A stretch of 43,792 nucleotides of DNA from Phycisphaerales bacterium (GCA_003141315.1 PLLP01000014.1:665-44456); one strand, 5' to 3'. Shown: positions 33,062-41,183, numbered from the stretch's first letter. Notes: generated from the sequence alone by a model not told the origin. Translations and numbers: made by a program.

Positions 33062-34354
33062 ATGAACGCAGAGATATTAATAAAAAATGGACACGTGATT
33101 GACCCTGCCAACGGCGTCAACAAAAAGGCCGATGTTCTAATTAAGGGTGAACGGATAGCGGAAATCGCCGGCAAAATTGCTGTTCCAAAAGACAAGTGCA
33201 CGGTCATTGACGCAGCGGGCAAATTGGTGACGCCGGGCCTTATCGATATTCACGTTCATTTTCGCGAGCCGGGCGATGAGGAAGAAGAGACGATAGCGAG
33301 CGGGTCGGCTGCCGCGGTTGCTGCCGGGTTCACGTCGGTTGTATGTATGCCGAATACCAAGCCCCCGATTGAAAATGAAACCGACGTTGAATTCATACAT
33401 CGCAAGGGCAGGCGAGCCCGCAAAAGTTATGTTTATGCAATGGGTTCGATTACAAAAGGCCGGGAAGGCGTCGAACTTGCTGAAATGGGGTTTATGGCCG
33501 ATGCCGGTGCGGTTGGTTTTACCGATGACGGCAACGGCGTGCAGGATGCAGCTGTTATGCTGCGGGCTCTCAAATACGCCTCGATGTTCAACGTTGTTGT
33601 TGCCCAGCATTGCCAGGATGACCGCATCGCCGGCAATGGCGTGATGAACGCCGGCTACCACTCGACGATTCTCGGACTTCCCGGACTCGATGCACTCGCG
33701 GAAGAAGCGATGCTTTGGCGGGATATACAGCTTGTAAAAAAGATTAAGCACGGCGTTCGATACCACGTTCAGCACATCTCGACAGCCGGTTCCGTTGAGC
33801 TTGTGAAAGCGGCCAAAAAAGAATCGCTGCCCGTCACCTGCGAGGTGACGCCTCATCATCTTCTGCTTACCGAGGAGATGTGCGGCCAATACGATACAAA
33901 TTATAAGGTTAATCCTCCGCTTCGCACAAAAAAGGATATAGATTCTCTCAAGGCTGCGATAGCTGACGGGCTTGTCGATGCCCTTGTGACAGACCACGCA
34001 CCGCATCTGCAGAGCGAAAAAGAGCTGGAATTCCTGACGGCGCCGTTCGGCATCGCAAGCCTCGATTGTGTGCTGGGGCTTTACGTCAAGGCGCTTATCG
34101 AACCGAAAATTCTGGATTGGCCCGGCCTTATCAGACTGATGACCGAAAAACCCGCAAAGGTAATCGGCGTCGATAAAGGCACACTTGGCATCGGTAAAGC
34201 GGCGGATGTAACAATTATCGACCCGAAAGCCGAATATGTAATCGACACGGGCAAATTCAAATCGAAGAGCAAGAATTGTCCTTATGACGGCTGGCGCGTT
34301 TCGGGAAGGGCGGTTACGACTATTGTCGGCGGCGAAATCAGGTTCCAAATTTAA
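33062..34354 (+). CDS. pyrC: Dihydroorotase
   Basis: A 430-aa class I dihydroorotase that closes carbamoyl-aspartate to dihydroorotate. Metal-site motifs are IDIHVHFREPG (HxH), the Asp in VGFTDDGNGVQD, VAQHCQD, YHVQHIST, CEVTPHHLLLT and VTDHAPH. Length and motif order are normal for the bacterial pyrC/pyrX amidohydrolase, and the retained metal ligands mean that it should be active rather than a structural pseudo-DHOase. It begins six bases after the DUF4139 gene and is the last gene of the pyr operon. Confidence 0.95.
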   Translation: MNAEILIKNGHVIDPANGVNKKADVLIKGERIAEIAGKIAVPKDKCTVIDAAGKLVTPGLIDIHVHFREPGDEEEETIASGSAAAVAAGFTSVVCMPNTKPPIENETDVEFIHRKGRRARKSYVYAMGSITKGREGVELAEMGFMADAGAVGFTDDGNGVQDAAVMLRALKYASMFNVVVAQHCQDDRIAGNGVMNAGYHSTILGLPGLDALAEEAMLWRDIQLVKKIKHGVRYHVQHISTAGSVELVKAAKKESLPVTCEVTPHHLLLTEEMCGQYDTNYKVNPPLRTKKDIDSLKAAIADGLVDALVTDHAPHLQSEKELEFLTAPFGIASLDCVLGLYVKALIEPKILDWPGLIRLMTEKPAKVIGVDKGTLGIGKAADVTIIDPKAEYVIDTGKFKSKSKNCPYDGWRVSGRAVTTIVGGEIRFQI

Positions 34355-34564
34355 AAAAGGCTTAAGCCACTTATTTCACAGATTTTACAGAGAAATAAAA
34401 AATTTTCCTTCGTGTTTCTTTGTGTGCTTCGTGTTGAAAAAAGCTGTGTTAATCCTCCTTCGCTGAGGCTATGGAGGACAGGTCAGTGACATCTGTCCGC
34501 CGCAGGAACGGCGGATTAAGTTTTTGTTTTAACTTTTTAACTTTCAGTTTTAAGTTGGCTTCTT
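34355..34564. other. Intergenic region with three consecutive inverted repeats
   Basis: Following pyrC: CCTCC/GGAGG (34455-34459 with 34473-34477), GACAG/CTGTC (34477-34481 with 34493-34497) and TCCGCC/GGCGGA (34496-34501 with 34510-34515), then T-rich sequence of TTTTAACTTT words. The third is a member of the GC palindrome family. The block may act as a terminator or RNA-stabilising element for the pyr mRNA. Confidence 0.45.
34496..34515. repeat. GC palindrome TCCGCC...GGCGGA
   Basis: TCCGCC (34496-34501) with GGCGGA (34510-34515), loop GCAGGAAC, followed by TTAAG. The flanks resemble the copy at 27814-27828. Confidence 0.6.
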
Positions 34565-35041
34565 ATGCCTTTTTTGATTGACGGCTATAATTTGCTCTGG
34601 GCGGTGAAAAAGAGCGTCGAGGGTGCAGAGTCCATCAGCGATGTAGAACTGTGCCGTATTCTCGGCCAATACCTTGGTTTGACAGGCCAGACGTCAGAGA
34701 TAGTTTTTGACGGCACGGGACCTTATGAAAAAAGCGGCTTTGATAATATAAGGGGGCTGGATATTTTTTTTTCGGGTGCCGACAGCGATGCCGACTCGGT
34801 TATTGAAGATAAAATCCGGACGAATTCTGCGCCGCGAAGGCTTACGGTCGTAAGCAGCGACCGCAGGATTCGCAAGGCTGCTCACCTTCGAAAAGCGGGT
34901 TCAATCAAGTCGGAGATTTTTTGGAACGAGGTAGCAAAGTGCCTGACCCGCCGGCGAAGGGACAGTGAGCCGCAGGCCAAGCAGAAGGGGATAAGCGAGG
35001 GCGAAACGGAACAATGGATGCGGTTTTTCAAACTTAAATAA
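34565..35041 (+). CDS. NYN-domain (YacP-like) nuclease
   Basis: A 158-aa protein with the NYN/PIN-like fold of YacP (Rae1) RNases. Acidic-site motifs are FLIDGYNLLWA (Asp6), IVFDGTGPY, FFSGADSDADSVIE and VVSSDRRIRKAA. These acidic clusters bind a metal ion in active family members; YacP/Rae1 of Bacillus cleaves mRNA in a ribosome-dependent way. No Shine-Dalgarno is clear before the ATG. The C-terminal 30 residues are charged and rich in Arg/Glu/Lys. It is followed after 31 bases by the histidine kinase gene on the same strand. Confidence 0.82.
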   Translation: MPFLIDGYNLLWAVKKSVEGAESISDVELCRILGQYLGLTGQTSEIVFDGTGPYEKSGFDNIRGLDIFFSGADSDADSVIEDKIRTNSAPRRLTVVSSDRRIRKAAHLRKAGSIKSEIFWNEVAKCLTRRRRDSEPQAKQKGISEGETEQWMRFFKLK

Positions 35042-35072
35042 GTTTTTTCCTCCGCAATAAAAGAAAAGTTTT

Positions 35073-37103
35073 ATGAGCGAAAAGAGAAAACCAAAAAGAA
35101 AGCCGGTCGTAATTGCAGGCAGGTCAAAAAACTCTGCGGCGGATTCACATCGCCAAAACGACTGTCCTGCCAGATATGATTCTCCGTGCAGGCTCGAAAA
35201 TATTGCACTTGATACCGCCATATATGCCATTTCATTCGCGGATATCGGGGGCAGGGTGACTTATGTCAACAGGGCGTTCCTGGATTTGTTCGGGTTCGAG
35301 GATAAGCAGGAAGTCCTCGGCAGGCCGACTTATGAATTCTTTGCGAGTAAGGATTTTTGGGTGGAGACGCGAAAGCGGCTTCTATCCGAAGGGAAGTGGG
35401 TCGGAGAGACTGAAATCAAAAGGAAAGACGGCTCTTTTGTTTGCACCCGTGTTTCTTCGAATCTTGTTAAGGATGAAACGGGACACTCCTTATGCACGAT
35501 GGCTTCCTTTATCGATATAACGGAAACCAGGCGGACAATCGAGGCGCTCAGGAAATCAGAACATAATTTCAAAATGTTATTTTACGGAGCGGCGGAGGGG
35601 ATTATCGCTGCGGATGTAAAGACGAAAAAATTTAAAATTGTCAACACTGCCGCCTGCAAAATGCTCGGCTATACCGAGCAGGAGCTTGTGAGACTATCGG
35701 TTGCGGATATACATCCCAAGGATTTTCACAAAAAAATATCCGGTTATTTTGGAGGAATGGTCAGGGGCAGAAGGATGTTTGCGGGAAACTGCCCCTGTTT
35801 AAGAAAAGACGGCAGCATTATTTATGTGGATATACATGCGGAAAAAATATTAATAGATAGCGAAGAATACTTAGTCGGTTTCTTTGTGGATATTACCGAC
35901 CGGCTTCGTACAGAAGAGGAGCTGCGCAATGCCCGTGATGAGCTTGAAGTGCGAGTCCAGCGCAGAACGGAGCAGTTGGCCCGTGCCAATGAGGATTTGC
36001 GAAAGGAGATAGCAGAGCGAAAACGTGCGGAAAAGGCCAGGGCTGAGGTTGAAAAGCGTTTCGAGGATATTTTTGAAAATGCGCTCGTTGGTATTTATCG
36101 AACTACTTCCGAAGGACAGATTTTAATGGCCAATCCTGCCCTTGTCAAAATGCTCGGATATTCCTCTTTCGAGGATTTAAGCAGGAGAAATCTCGAAAAA
36201 ACAGGGTTCGAGCCGTCTTATTCACGGTCGGTTTTTAAGAAAACGGTGGAACGTAAGGGTTATATTACAGGTTTGGAAAGTGTATGGCTAAGACATGATG
36301 GAGCCAGAATTACTGTTCGTGAAAGCAGTATAGCTGTAAGGAATGAAAAAGGCAAAGTCGTGTATTACGAGGGAACTGTCGAAAATATTACGGAGCGGAA
36401 AAAGGCCGAGGAGAAACTCCTTGCTTACCAGAAGCAGCTTCGCTCGCTTGCGCTCGAATTGGCACTGTCTGAAGAACGGATGAGAAGGCAGATGGCGACT
36501 GACGTACACGATAATATGGGGCAGAACCTGGCGATAATAAAAATAAAGATGGACTCTTTCAGAAAAACGATTACCGAGGCAAGTGTAAGACGAAACGTCG
36601 ATGAAATCAGCAGTTTGCTTGCGGAGACGATTGAAAGGACCCGGACGCTTACGTTCGAGCTGAGCCCGCCCGTTCTGTATGAGCTGGGTTTTGAGGCGGC
36701 GGTGGAGTGGATGGTGCGGCACATCAGCAAGAGGGATAACCTTTTGTACGAGTTTAAGGATGACAGAAAACCCAAGCCGCTGGAAGATAATGTTAAGATT
36801 CTTTTGTTCCAGTCGGTCCGGGAGCTGCTTGTAAATATTGCCAAGCATTCTCACGCCGGCAAGGTGATGGTAGCGATAAACCGGAAGGATGAGGAGATAC
36901 AGGTGCATGTGGCCGATGACGGGGTCGGCTTCGACGTGCTGAAGGTGCGCGATTACGAAAGAAAATCTTCCGGGTTCGGGTTGTTCAGTGTGAATGAGAG
37001 GATTAGTTCCATAGGCGGCAGATTTGAGATAGAATCCAAACCCGGCGGCGGAACAAAGGTTTTGCTGTCGGCCCCGCTCAAAAAAGAGACCCGCCATTCG
37101 TGA
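35073..37103 (+). CDS. Soluble PAS-PAS-PAS sensor histidine kinase (NarL/HisKA_3 type)
   Basis: A 676-aa kinase without membrane segments. Three PAS domains lie near 45-150, 165-285 and 330-445; a coiled coil (285-330, ELEVRVQRRTEQLARANEDLRKE in parts) separates the second and third. The dimerisation and phosphoacceptor domain is HisKA_3 with His479 in ATDVHDNMGQNLA, and the HATPase domain follows (LVNIAKHSHAGK, VADDGVGFD, SGFGLFSVNERI). It should sense a cytoplasmic signal, perhaps via a PAS cofactor, and phosphorylate the NarL-type regulator encoded 24 bases downstream. The final codons (ETRHS) and the stop lie within a GC palindrome (37090-37109), which suggests the original C-terminus was altered. 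Confidence 0.92.
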   Translation: MSEKRKPKRKPVVIAGRSKNSAADSHRQNDCPARYDSPCRLENIALDTAIYAISFADIGGRVTYVNRAFLDLFGFEDKQEVLGRPTYEFFASKDFWVETRKRLLSEGKWVGETEIKRKDGSFVCTRVSSNLVKDETGHSLCTMASFIDITETRRTIEALRKSEHNFKMLFYGAAEGIIAADVKTKKFKIVNTAACKMLGYTEQELVRLSVADIHPKDFHKKISGYFGGMVRGRRMFAGNCPCLRKDGSIIYVDIHAEKILIDSEEYLVGFFVDITDRLRTEEELRNARDELEVRVQRRTEQLARANEDLRKEIAERKRAEKARAEVEKRFEDIFENALVGIYRTTSEGQILMANPALVKMLGYSSFEDLSRRNLEKTGFEPSYSRSVFKKTVERKGYITGLESVWLRHDGARITVRESSIAVRNEKGKVVYYEGTVENITERKKAEEKLLAYQKQLRSLALELALSEERMRRQMATDVHDNMGQNLAIIKIKMDSFRKTITEASVRRNVDEISSLLAETIERTRTLTFELSPPVLYELGFEAAVEWMVRHISKRDNLLYEFKDDRKPKPLEDNVKILLFQSVRELLVNIAKHSHAGKVMVAINRKDEEIQVHVADDGVGFDVLKVRDYERKSSGFGLFSVNERISSIGGRFEIESKPGGGTKVLLSAPLKKETRHS

Positions 37104-37109
37104 GGCGGG
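37090..37109. repeat. GC palindrome spanning the kinase stop codon
   Basis: CCCGCC (37090-37095) with GGCGGG (37104-37109), loop ATTCGTGA. The kinase TGA (37101-37103) lies in the loop and the hairpin stands just before the regulator's ribosome binding site. Confidence 0.65.
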
Positions 37110-37127
37110 CCAAAGGGAGGAAAAAAA

Positions 37128-37784
37128 ATGAAAAAGATTAAAATTGTAATCGCAGATGACCACAAGATTACCCGCCAGGGACTGCGGTCGCTGCTGGAAA
37201 AAGAGCCGGATATGGAAGTTGTGGCGGAGGCCGAGGAAGGCAGAACAGCTGTCCGGCTGGCAGCGGAGATTAAGCCCGACGTGATAATTATGGATGTGAG
37301 TATGCCGGACTTGAACGGGATGGAGGCCTCCCGCCAGATTGTCAACAAGCTGCCGGCCATCAAGATAATTGCCCTGTCTATGCACAGCGATAACCTGTTT
37401 GTCACGGAGATGCTCAAGAGCGGCGTAAGCGGGTATTTACTCAAGGACTGCGCTTTTGAGGAATTGGCGGGCGCCATTCGCTCTGTTATGGATGGCAAAA
37501 TGTATCTTAGCCCGAGCATTTCAGGCCTTGTCGTCAACGGTTACCTTAACCGGATTTCCGGCCCCGAAACCGCAGGCTCGGAAGTTCTTAGCGGCAGAGA
37601 GCGGGAGATTCTGCAGATGATTGCCGAGGGAAGGACCACAAAGCAGATAGCATTGAAACTGCATATCAGCGTCAAAACCGTGGAAACTCACCGCCGCAAG
37701 ATAATGGTTAAGCTGAACATTTTTAATATCGCCGAGCTTACCAAGTATGCAATTCGAAAGGGGCTTACCGCCCTCGAAAGATAG
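37128..37784 (+). CDS. NarL/FixJ-family response regulator
   Basis: A 218-aa two-domain regulator. The receiver has Asp10-Asp11 and the phosphoacceptor Asp56 (PDVIIMDVSMPDLNGM), the switch Ser in IIALSMHS and Lys in SGYLLKDC. The LuxR-type HTH at the end reads LSGREREILQMIAEGRTTKQ and then ISVKTVETHRRKIM. It should be the partner of the kinase encoded just upstream. GGGAGG stands eight bases before the ATG. Expression may be affected by the palindrome at the kinase/regulator junction. Targets are unknown. Confidence 0.93.
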   Translation: MKKIKIVIADDHKITRQGLRSLLEKEPDMEVVAEAEEGRTAVRLAAEIKPDVIIMDVSMPDLNGMEASRQIVNKLPAIKIIALSMHSDNLFVTEMLKSGVSGYLLKDCAFEELAGAIRSVMDGKMYLSPSISGLVVNGYLNRISGPETAGSEVLSGREREILQMIAEGRTTKQIALKLHISVKTVETHRRKIMVKLNIFNIAELTKYAIRKGLTALER

Positions 37785-37904
37785 CAAAAAATTGTTATTT
37801 TTCATTTTTCTGCAATAGAAAAGCCCGTTGAAGGGTCTTATCTGTGTAAGAGATTTTTGCCGGCAAAATAGGGTTTAGACTGACTTTAAATTGTCTGCGT
37901 TAGC

Positions 37905-37913
37905 TGGTATAAT
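37905..37913 (+). promoter_or_regulatory. Extended -10 promoter
   Basis: TGG-TATAAT (TG at 37905-37906, TATAAT at 37908-37913), a perfect extended -10 box; the -35 region (TTTAAA, 37885-37890) is weak. Transcription would start near 37920 with no ORF following. Confidence 0.5.
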
Positions 37914-37945
37914 TACCCACAAGACTAATATAAGTAGTCATTTTG

Positions 37946-37965
37946 TCCGCCAGACGTAAGGCGGA
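37946..37965. repeat. GC palindrome within the small RNA candidate
   Basis: TCCGCC (37946-37951) with GGCGGA (37960-37965), loop AGACGTAA. Preceded by TTTG and followed by TTTGAG. It is the sixth copy of the palindrome family. Confidence 0.6.
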
Positions 37966-37981
37966 TTTGAGTTATTGGGGG

Positions 37982-38006
37982 GAGCCGTTTTTAAGGCTCT
38001 TTTTTT
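37982..38006 (+). terminator. Intrinsic terminator
   Basis: GAGCC (37982-37986) with GGCTC (37995-37999), followed by seven T. Confidence 0.75.
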
Positions 38007-38091
38007 GGAGCATCGGCTATGCGTCCTTCTGCGGGGCCTCGGGTGTGGGTGCTCTCAGTAGACCTTGGTTCGATGCTCCGTCTTTTTTTTT
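38007..38091 (+). ncRNA. Second structured RNA / large terminator
   Basis: GGAGCATCG (38007-38015) pairs perfectly with CGATGCTCC (38071-38079), and nine T follow (38083-38091). The enclosed 55 bases are GC-rich and can form inner stems such as GGT/ACC. It begins directly at the T-run of the preceding terminator. It could be the 3' part of the same transcript after read-through, or a separate RNA. No known class is recognised. Confidence 0.45.
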
Positions 38092-38146
38092 AAAATAGCA
38101 TTTCTTTTGCCACTTTGTTTCTGATAACGGAAACCAGATTTTTTCC

Positions 38147-38174
38147 TTGATTGTCTGCCAAAAAAATCTATAGT
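38147..38174 (+). promoter_or_regulatory. Promoter of the S41 peptidase gene
   Basis: TTGATT (38147-38152), a 16-base spacer and TATAGT (38169-38174). The leader is about 35 nt and ends in AAGGAG (38201-38206) nine bases before the ATG. Confidence 0.55.
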
Positions 38175-38215
38175 CAAAATGGTTTATTCCCGTTTTCAGA
38201 AAGGAGATATTTGGT

Positions 38216-39577
38216 ATGACAAGACGGATTTCCAGATATTTATGTATTGTTTGTATGCTGTTATATACAGGAACTTGTTTTGCTGTTGCACCCAAGGTTG
38301 TGAAAACCATCCCGGAAAACAGCGATATGAATGTAAAGCCAGGGATGGTGAAGGTGCGAATCTTCTTTGACCAGGATATGACCCAAGGCAATAATTATTC
38401 CATCACTGGCGGAGGAGAAAATTTTCCTAAAATTATCGGTAAGCCCCAATGGAGCGGGAATCGAGTTATATTTTTTACAGCCAGGCTCCAGCCGAATCAC
38501 GAATACGAATTTGGGATTAATTCGCCGAGTTATAAGGGTTTTAAGAATATTCGAGGCGAACCTGCCGAGATTTACAGCGTTTATTTTAAGACTACGGGAG
38601 GAGAAGGGGCTGTCAATGATGCAAATGGACAATCAGAACAATTAATACAAGAGCAGAATAAAGCGGCAATCGAAGAATTGAAGGAAGCTATCAGGAAACA
38701 ATATTCTTATTATGATCTGAAGAAGGTTGACTGGGATGCTGAATTTGCACAATATGAAAAAAGGATGGTGAACGCGAAAACGCCAGAGGAATTTGCCCGG
38801 GTTGCGGGGCAGGTTCTCGCAAAAGCAAAGGATAAGCACATCTGGCTGACTGTTGATGATAAGCACATACCTGCCTATGTGAATCCGGTAACTCCAAATG
38901 CTGATTTCAGATTATTGCCCAGGCTGGTTCCGAATTTTAAAAAGCATAACACGATTGTCTGCACAGGGCAGTTTCCTGACGGCATCGGGTATATCCTGAT
39001 TGATTCCTGGAGTGCAAAAGATGAAAATGAGTTTGAGCCTTTGTATGCTGCCCTGAAAGACTTTGCTAATGCCCCCGGATTGATTATTGATGTTCGAGGA
39101 AACAGCGGCGGCAGTGAGACCATTGCGCAAAAATTTGCAGGCTGTTTTGTAGACAAGAATGTCGTATATGCAAAGCATGTTTATATCGAACCTGATAAAA
39201 CAGGCGGTTTCAGTGATGTCAGGGAACGCAGCCTCCAGCCGACGGAAAACGGTCCAAGATACAGGGGTAAGATTGCGGTTTTAACCGGACCGGTTGTAAT
39301 AAGTAGTTGCGAATCATTCGTCCTGATGATGAAACAAGTGCCGGGATGCCTGATTATCGGAGAACCGACGCAGGGAAGTTCGGGTAATCCGAAACCACAT
39401 ACGCTAAGCAACGGTGTGACGGTTTATCTTCCGTCCTGGAAGGATTTGCTCCTGGATGGCACCTGCCTGGAAGGAAAAGGAATACAGCCGGATATCCTGG
39501 TTAAAATGTCGAGTGATAAAGATTCTGCCCAGGATGATGTTCTTGAAGCGGCGATAAAGGCATTAAGAAAGAAATAA
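38216..39577 (+). CDS. Secreted S41 (C-terminal processing-type) peptidase with N-terminal Ig-like domain
   Basis: A 453-aa exported protein. The signal peptide covers about 23 residues (ending CFAVA). Residues 25-125 form a Big_5-type Ig-like domain (VKTIPENSDMNVKPG, VRIFFDQDM, RVIFFTARLQPNHEYEF). The tail-specific protease domain follows, with LIIDVRGNSGGSETIAQKF, the nucleophile Ser in GPVVISSCESFVLMMK and GEPTQGSSGN. No PDZ domain is evident between the two parts, unlike CtpA, so this is closer to the tricorn-core/S41B-like secreted enzymes. Its own promoter and Shine-Dalgarno support a single-gene unit. It ends 13 bases from the end of the convergent asnS. Confidence 0.85.
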   Translation: MTRRISRYLCIVCMLLYTGTCFAVAPKVVKTIPENSDMNVKPGMVKVRIFFDQDMTQGNNYSITGGGENFPKIIGKPQWSGNRVIFFTARLQPNHEYEFGINSPSYKGFKNIRGEPAEIYSVYFKTTGGEGAVNDANGQSEQLIQEQNKAAIEELKEAIRKQYSYYDLKKVDWDAEFAQYEKRMVNAKTPEEFARVAGQVLAKAKDKHIWLTVDDKHIPAYVNPVTPNADFRLLPRLVPNFKKHNTIVCTGQFPDGIGYILIDSWSAKDENEFEPLYAALKDFANAPGLIIDVRGNSGGSETIAQKFAGCFVDKNVVYAKHVYIEPDKTGGFSDVRERSLQPTENGPRYRGKIAVLTGPVVISSCESFVLMMKQVPGCLIIGEPTQGSSGNPKPHTLSNGVTVYLPSWKDLLLDGTCLEGKGIQPDILVKMSSDKDSAQDDVLEAAIKALRKK

Positions 39578-39590
39578 AGTTTTCTTTCCG

Positions 39591-41096
39591 TTATATATAG
39601 ACCGTGTCCATCATTCTCGGGAACGGTATGCACTGGCGGATGTGTCTTTCGCCGGTGAGCCATGCGATGGTTCTTTCGATACCCAGCCCGAACCCGCCGT
39701 GCGGCACAGAGCCGTATTTTCGCAAATCTATATACCACTGGTAATTTTCAGGTTTTAAGCCGTCCTCGGTGATTCGCTGCAGCAGCATATTGTAATCATC
39801 CTCGCGCACTGAGCCGCCGATGATTTCGCCGAACCCTTCCGGCGCAAGCAGGTCGAAATTCTCCACCACCTTCGGATTGCTCCTGTCGGTCTTCATATAA
39901 AATGCCTTGGCATCTTTCGGGTAGTGCGTGACGAAAACAGGTTTATCGTGCATCTGCGAGATTATCGTTTCGTCGGAGCCGCCCAGGTCCTTTCCCCACC
40001 GGAACTCGGCGGCAAGCCTGGCGTGCTTCGGGTTATTTTCGATTTTCGTAGTCACCTCGGCAAATTCACTGCGAAGGTCGATAAGCTCCGCCGCGTTCTT
40101 TTCCTTCTGCCACTCCTTTATCTTTCCCTTTTGCTGCTCTTCCAGCTCGGCTATACGCTTTTCGATATTGTTCTTCTGCTCGTTAAATTGTGCGAGCTGC
40201 TCATCGAGAAATTTTCTGGTCTTGTCCGATGTGAGGATGTTCACCGCCTCTGTATATGTGAGCCTGTAGAAGGGCGGCACAATCTTTTTTATCGCATCGA
40301 TATTCGCACCGAGCGTCTGAAGCTCTTTTGTGTTGTCTTCGAGAACGCGTTTTGCGATGTACGAAACGAAATTTTCCGCCAGCTCCAGCAGGCCCGGCAA
40401 ATCAATGAACGCTACTTCCGGCTCGACCATCCAGAATTCGGTGAGGTGCCTGCGTGTCTTGCTTTTTTCGGCGCGGAATGTCGGGCCGAAACAATAAACC
40501 TTGCCGAAACTCATCGCCGTTGATTCGATATGTAATTGTCCCGTTTGCGTAAGATACATTGGTCTTCCGAAATAATCGACCTCGAAAAGCGACTGCTGGT
40601 CCTCGCCCGCCATCGACATTAGTATTGGCGCATCGGTGAGTATAAAGCCGTTATCGTTAAAAAACCTGCGGACGGCGTCAACGACGGTGTGCCTGATTTT
40701 GCCGATGCACCACGGCCGCTGCGAACGCAGGTGCAGATGCCGGTGGCTCATCAGGAAATCCGTGCCGTGTTCTTTCGGCGTTATCGGGTAATCCGAGGAC
40801 GGGCTGATTATTTTTGCATCGGTTGCCGCAAGTTCGTATCCGCCGACGCTGCGTTCATCTGCCCGCACGACGCCCGAAATCGTAAGCGATGATTCCTGCC
40901 CGAGGTGTTCGAGTTTGCCGAAAAGCTCATCTCCGACCTTTCCTTTTTCGACGATGCACTGGCACATGCCTGTACCGTCGCGGATAATCAAAAACAGCAG
41001 CTTGCCGCTGCTCCTGCTGTTATAAAGCCATCCCGCGATTGTGACAGGTTTAGAAACGTTATTCTTCAGTTCGCTGATATAAGTTGTGCCTTTCAT
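39591..41096 (-). CDS. asnS: Asparaginyl-tRNA synthetase with coiled-coil insert
   Basis: A 501-aa class II synthetase that charges tRNA-Asn. The N-terminal OB fold (VTIAGWLYNSRSSGKLLF) binds the anticodon. Catalytic motifs include GQLHIESTAMSFGKVYCFGPTFRAE (in parts; motif 2), TEFWMVEPEVAF and motif 3 GFGLGIERTIAWLTG. It is longer than the usual 430-465 because residues about 291-362 form a charged coiled coil (LDEQLAQFNEQKNNIEKRIA and following) inserted before the FRWGKDLG segment of the catalytic core. GAGG precedes the ATG. A direct AsnRS means Asn-tRNA need not be made by the amidotransferase route. Confidence 0.94.
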   Translation of the reverse strand: MKGTTYISELKNNVSKPVTIAGWLYNSRSSGKLLFLIIRDGTGMCQCIVEKGKVGDELFGKLEHLGQESSLTISGVVRADERSVGGYELAATDAKIISPSSDYPITPKEHGTDFLMSHRHLHLRSQRPWCIGKIRHTVVDAVRRFFNDNGFILTDAPILMSMAGEDQQSLFEVDYFGRPMYLTQTGQLHIESTAMSFGKVYCFGPTFRAEKSKTRRHLTEFWMVEPEVAFIDLPGLLELAENFVSYIAKRVLEDNTKELQTLGANIDAIKKIVPPFYRLTYTEAVNILTSDKTRKFLDEQLAQFNEQKNNIEKRIAELEEQQKGKIKEWQKEKNAAELIDLRSEFAEVTTKIENNPKHARLAAEFRWGKDLGGSDETIISQMHDKPVFVTHYPKDAKAFYMKTDRSNPKVVENFDLLAPEGFGEIIGGSVREDDYNMLLQRITEDGLKPENYQWYIDLRKYGSVPHGGFGLGIERTIAWLTGERHIRQCIPFPRMMDTVYI

Positions 41097-41154
41097 TTTG
41101 TCCTCTTTGCAACCAGTCTTTGTTTATAGGAATTTGTAATAATTTTAGGGTGGT

Positions 41155-41183
41155 ATTATAAACGATGATTAATTGATTTTCAA
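41155..41183 (-). promoter_or_regulatory. Promoter of asnS
   Basis: On the minus strand: TTGAAA (41183-41178), a 17-base spacer and a perfect TATAAT (41160-41155). The leader is about 52 nt. Confidence 0.7.

Larger units (their letters stand above)
37920..38006 (+). ncRNA. Small RNA candidate with three hairpins
   Basis: An 87-nt stretch from the extended -10 promoter to a terminator. It contains GACTA/TAGTC (37923-37927 with 37935-37939), the GC palindrome TCCGCC/GGCGGA (37946-37951 with 37960-37965) and the terminator stem. No start codon with a ribosome binding site lies within it. No known family is recognised. Confidence 0.45.
37785..38215. other. Intergenic region with tandem terminated RNA candidates
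   Basis: About 430 bases between the response regulator and the S41 peptidase. It contains an extended -10 promoter, two structured stretches each ending in a T-run, and the peptidase promoter. No protein-coding frame is convincing. Confidence 0.5.
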
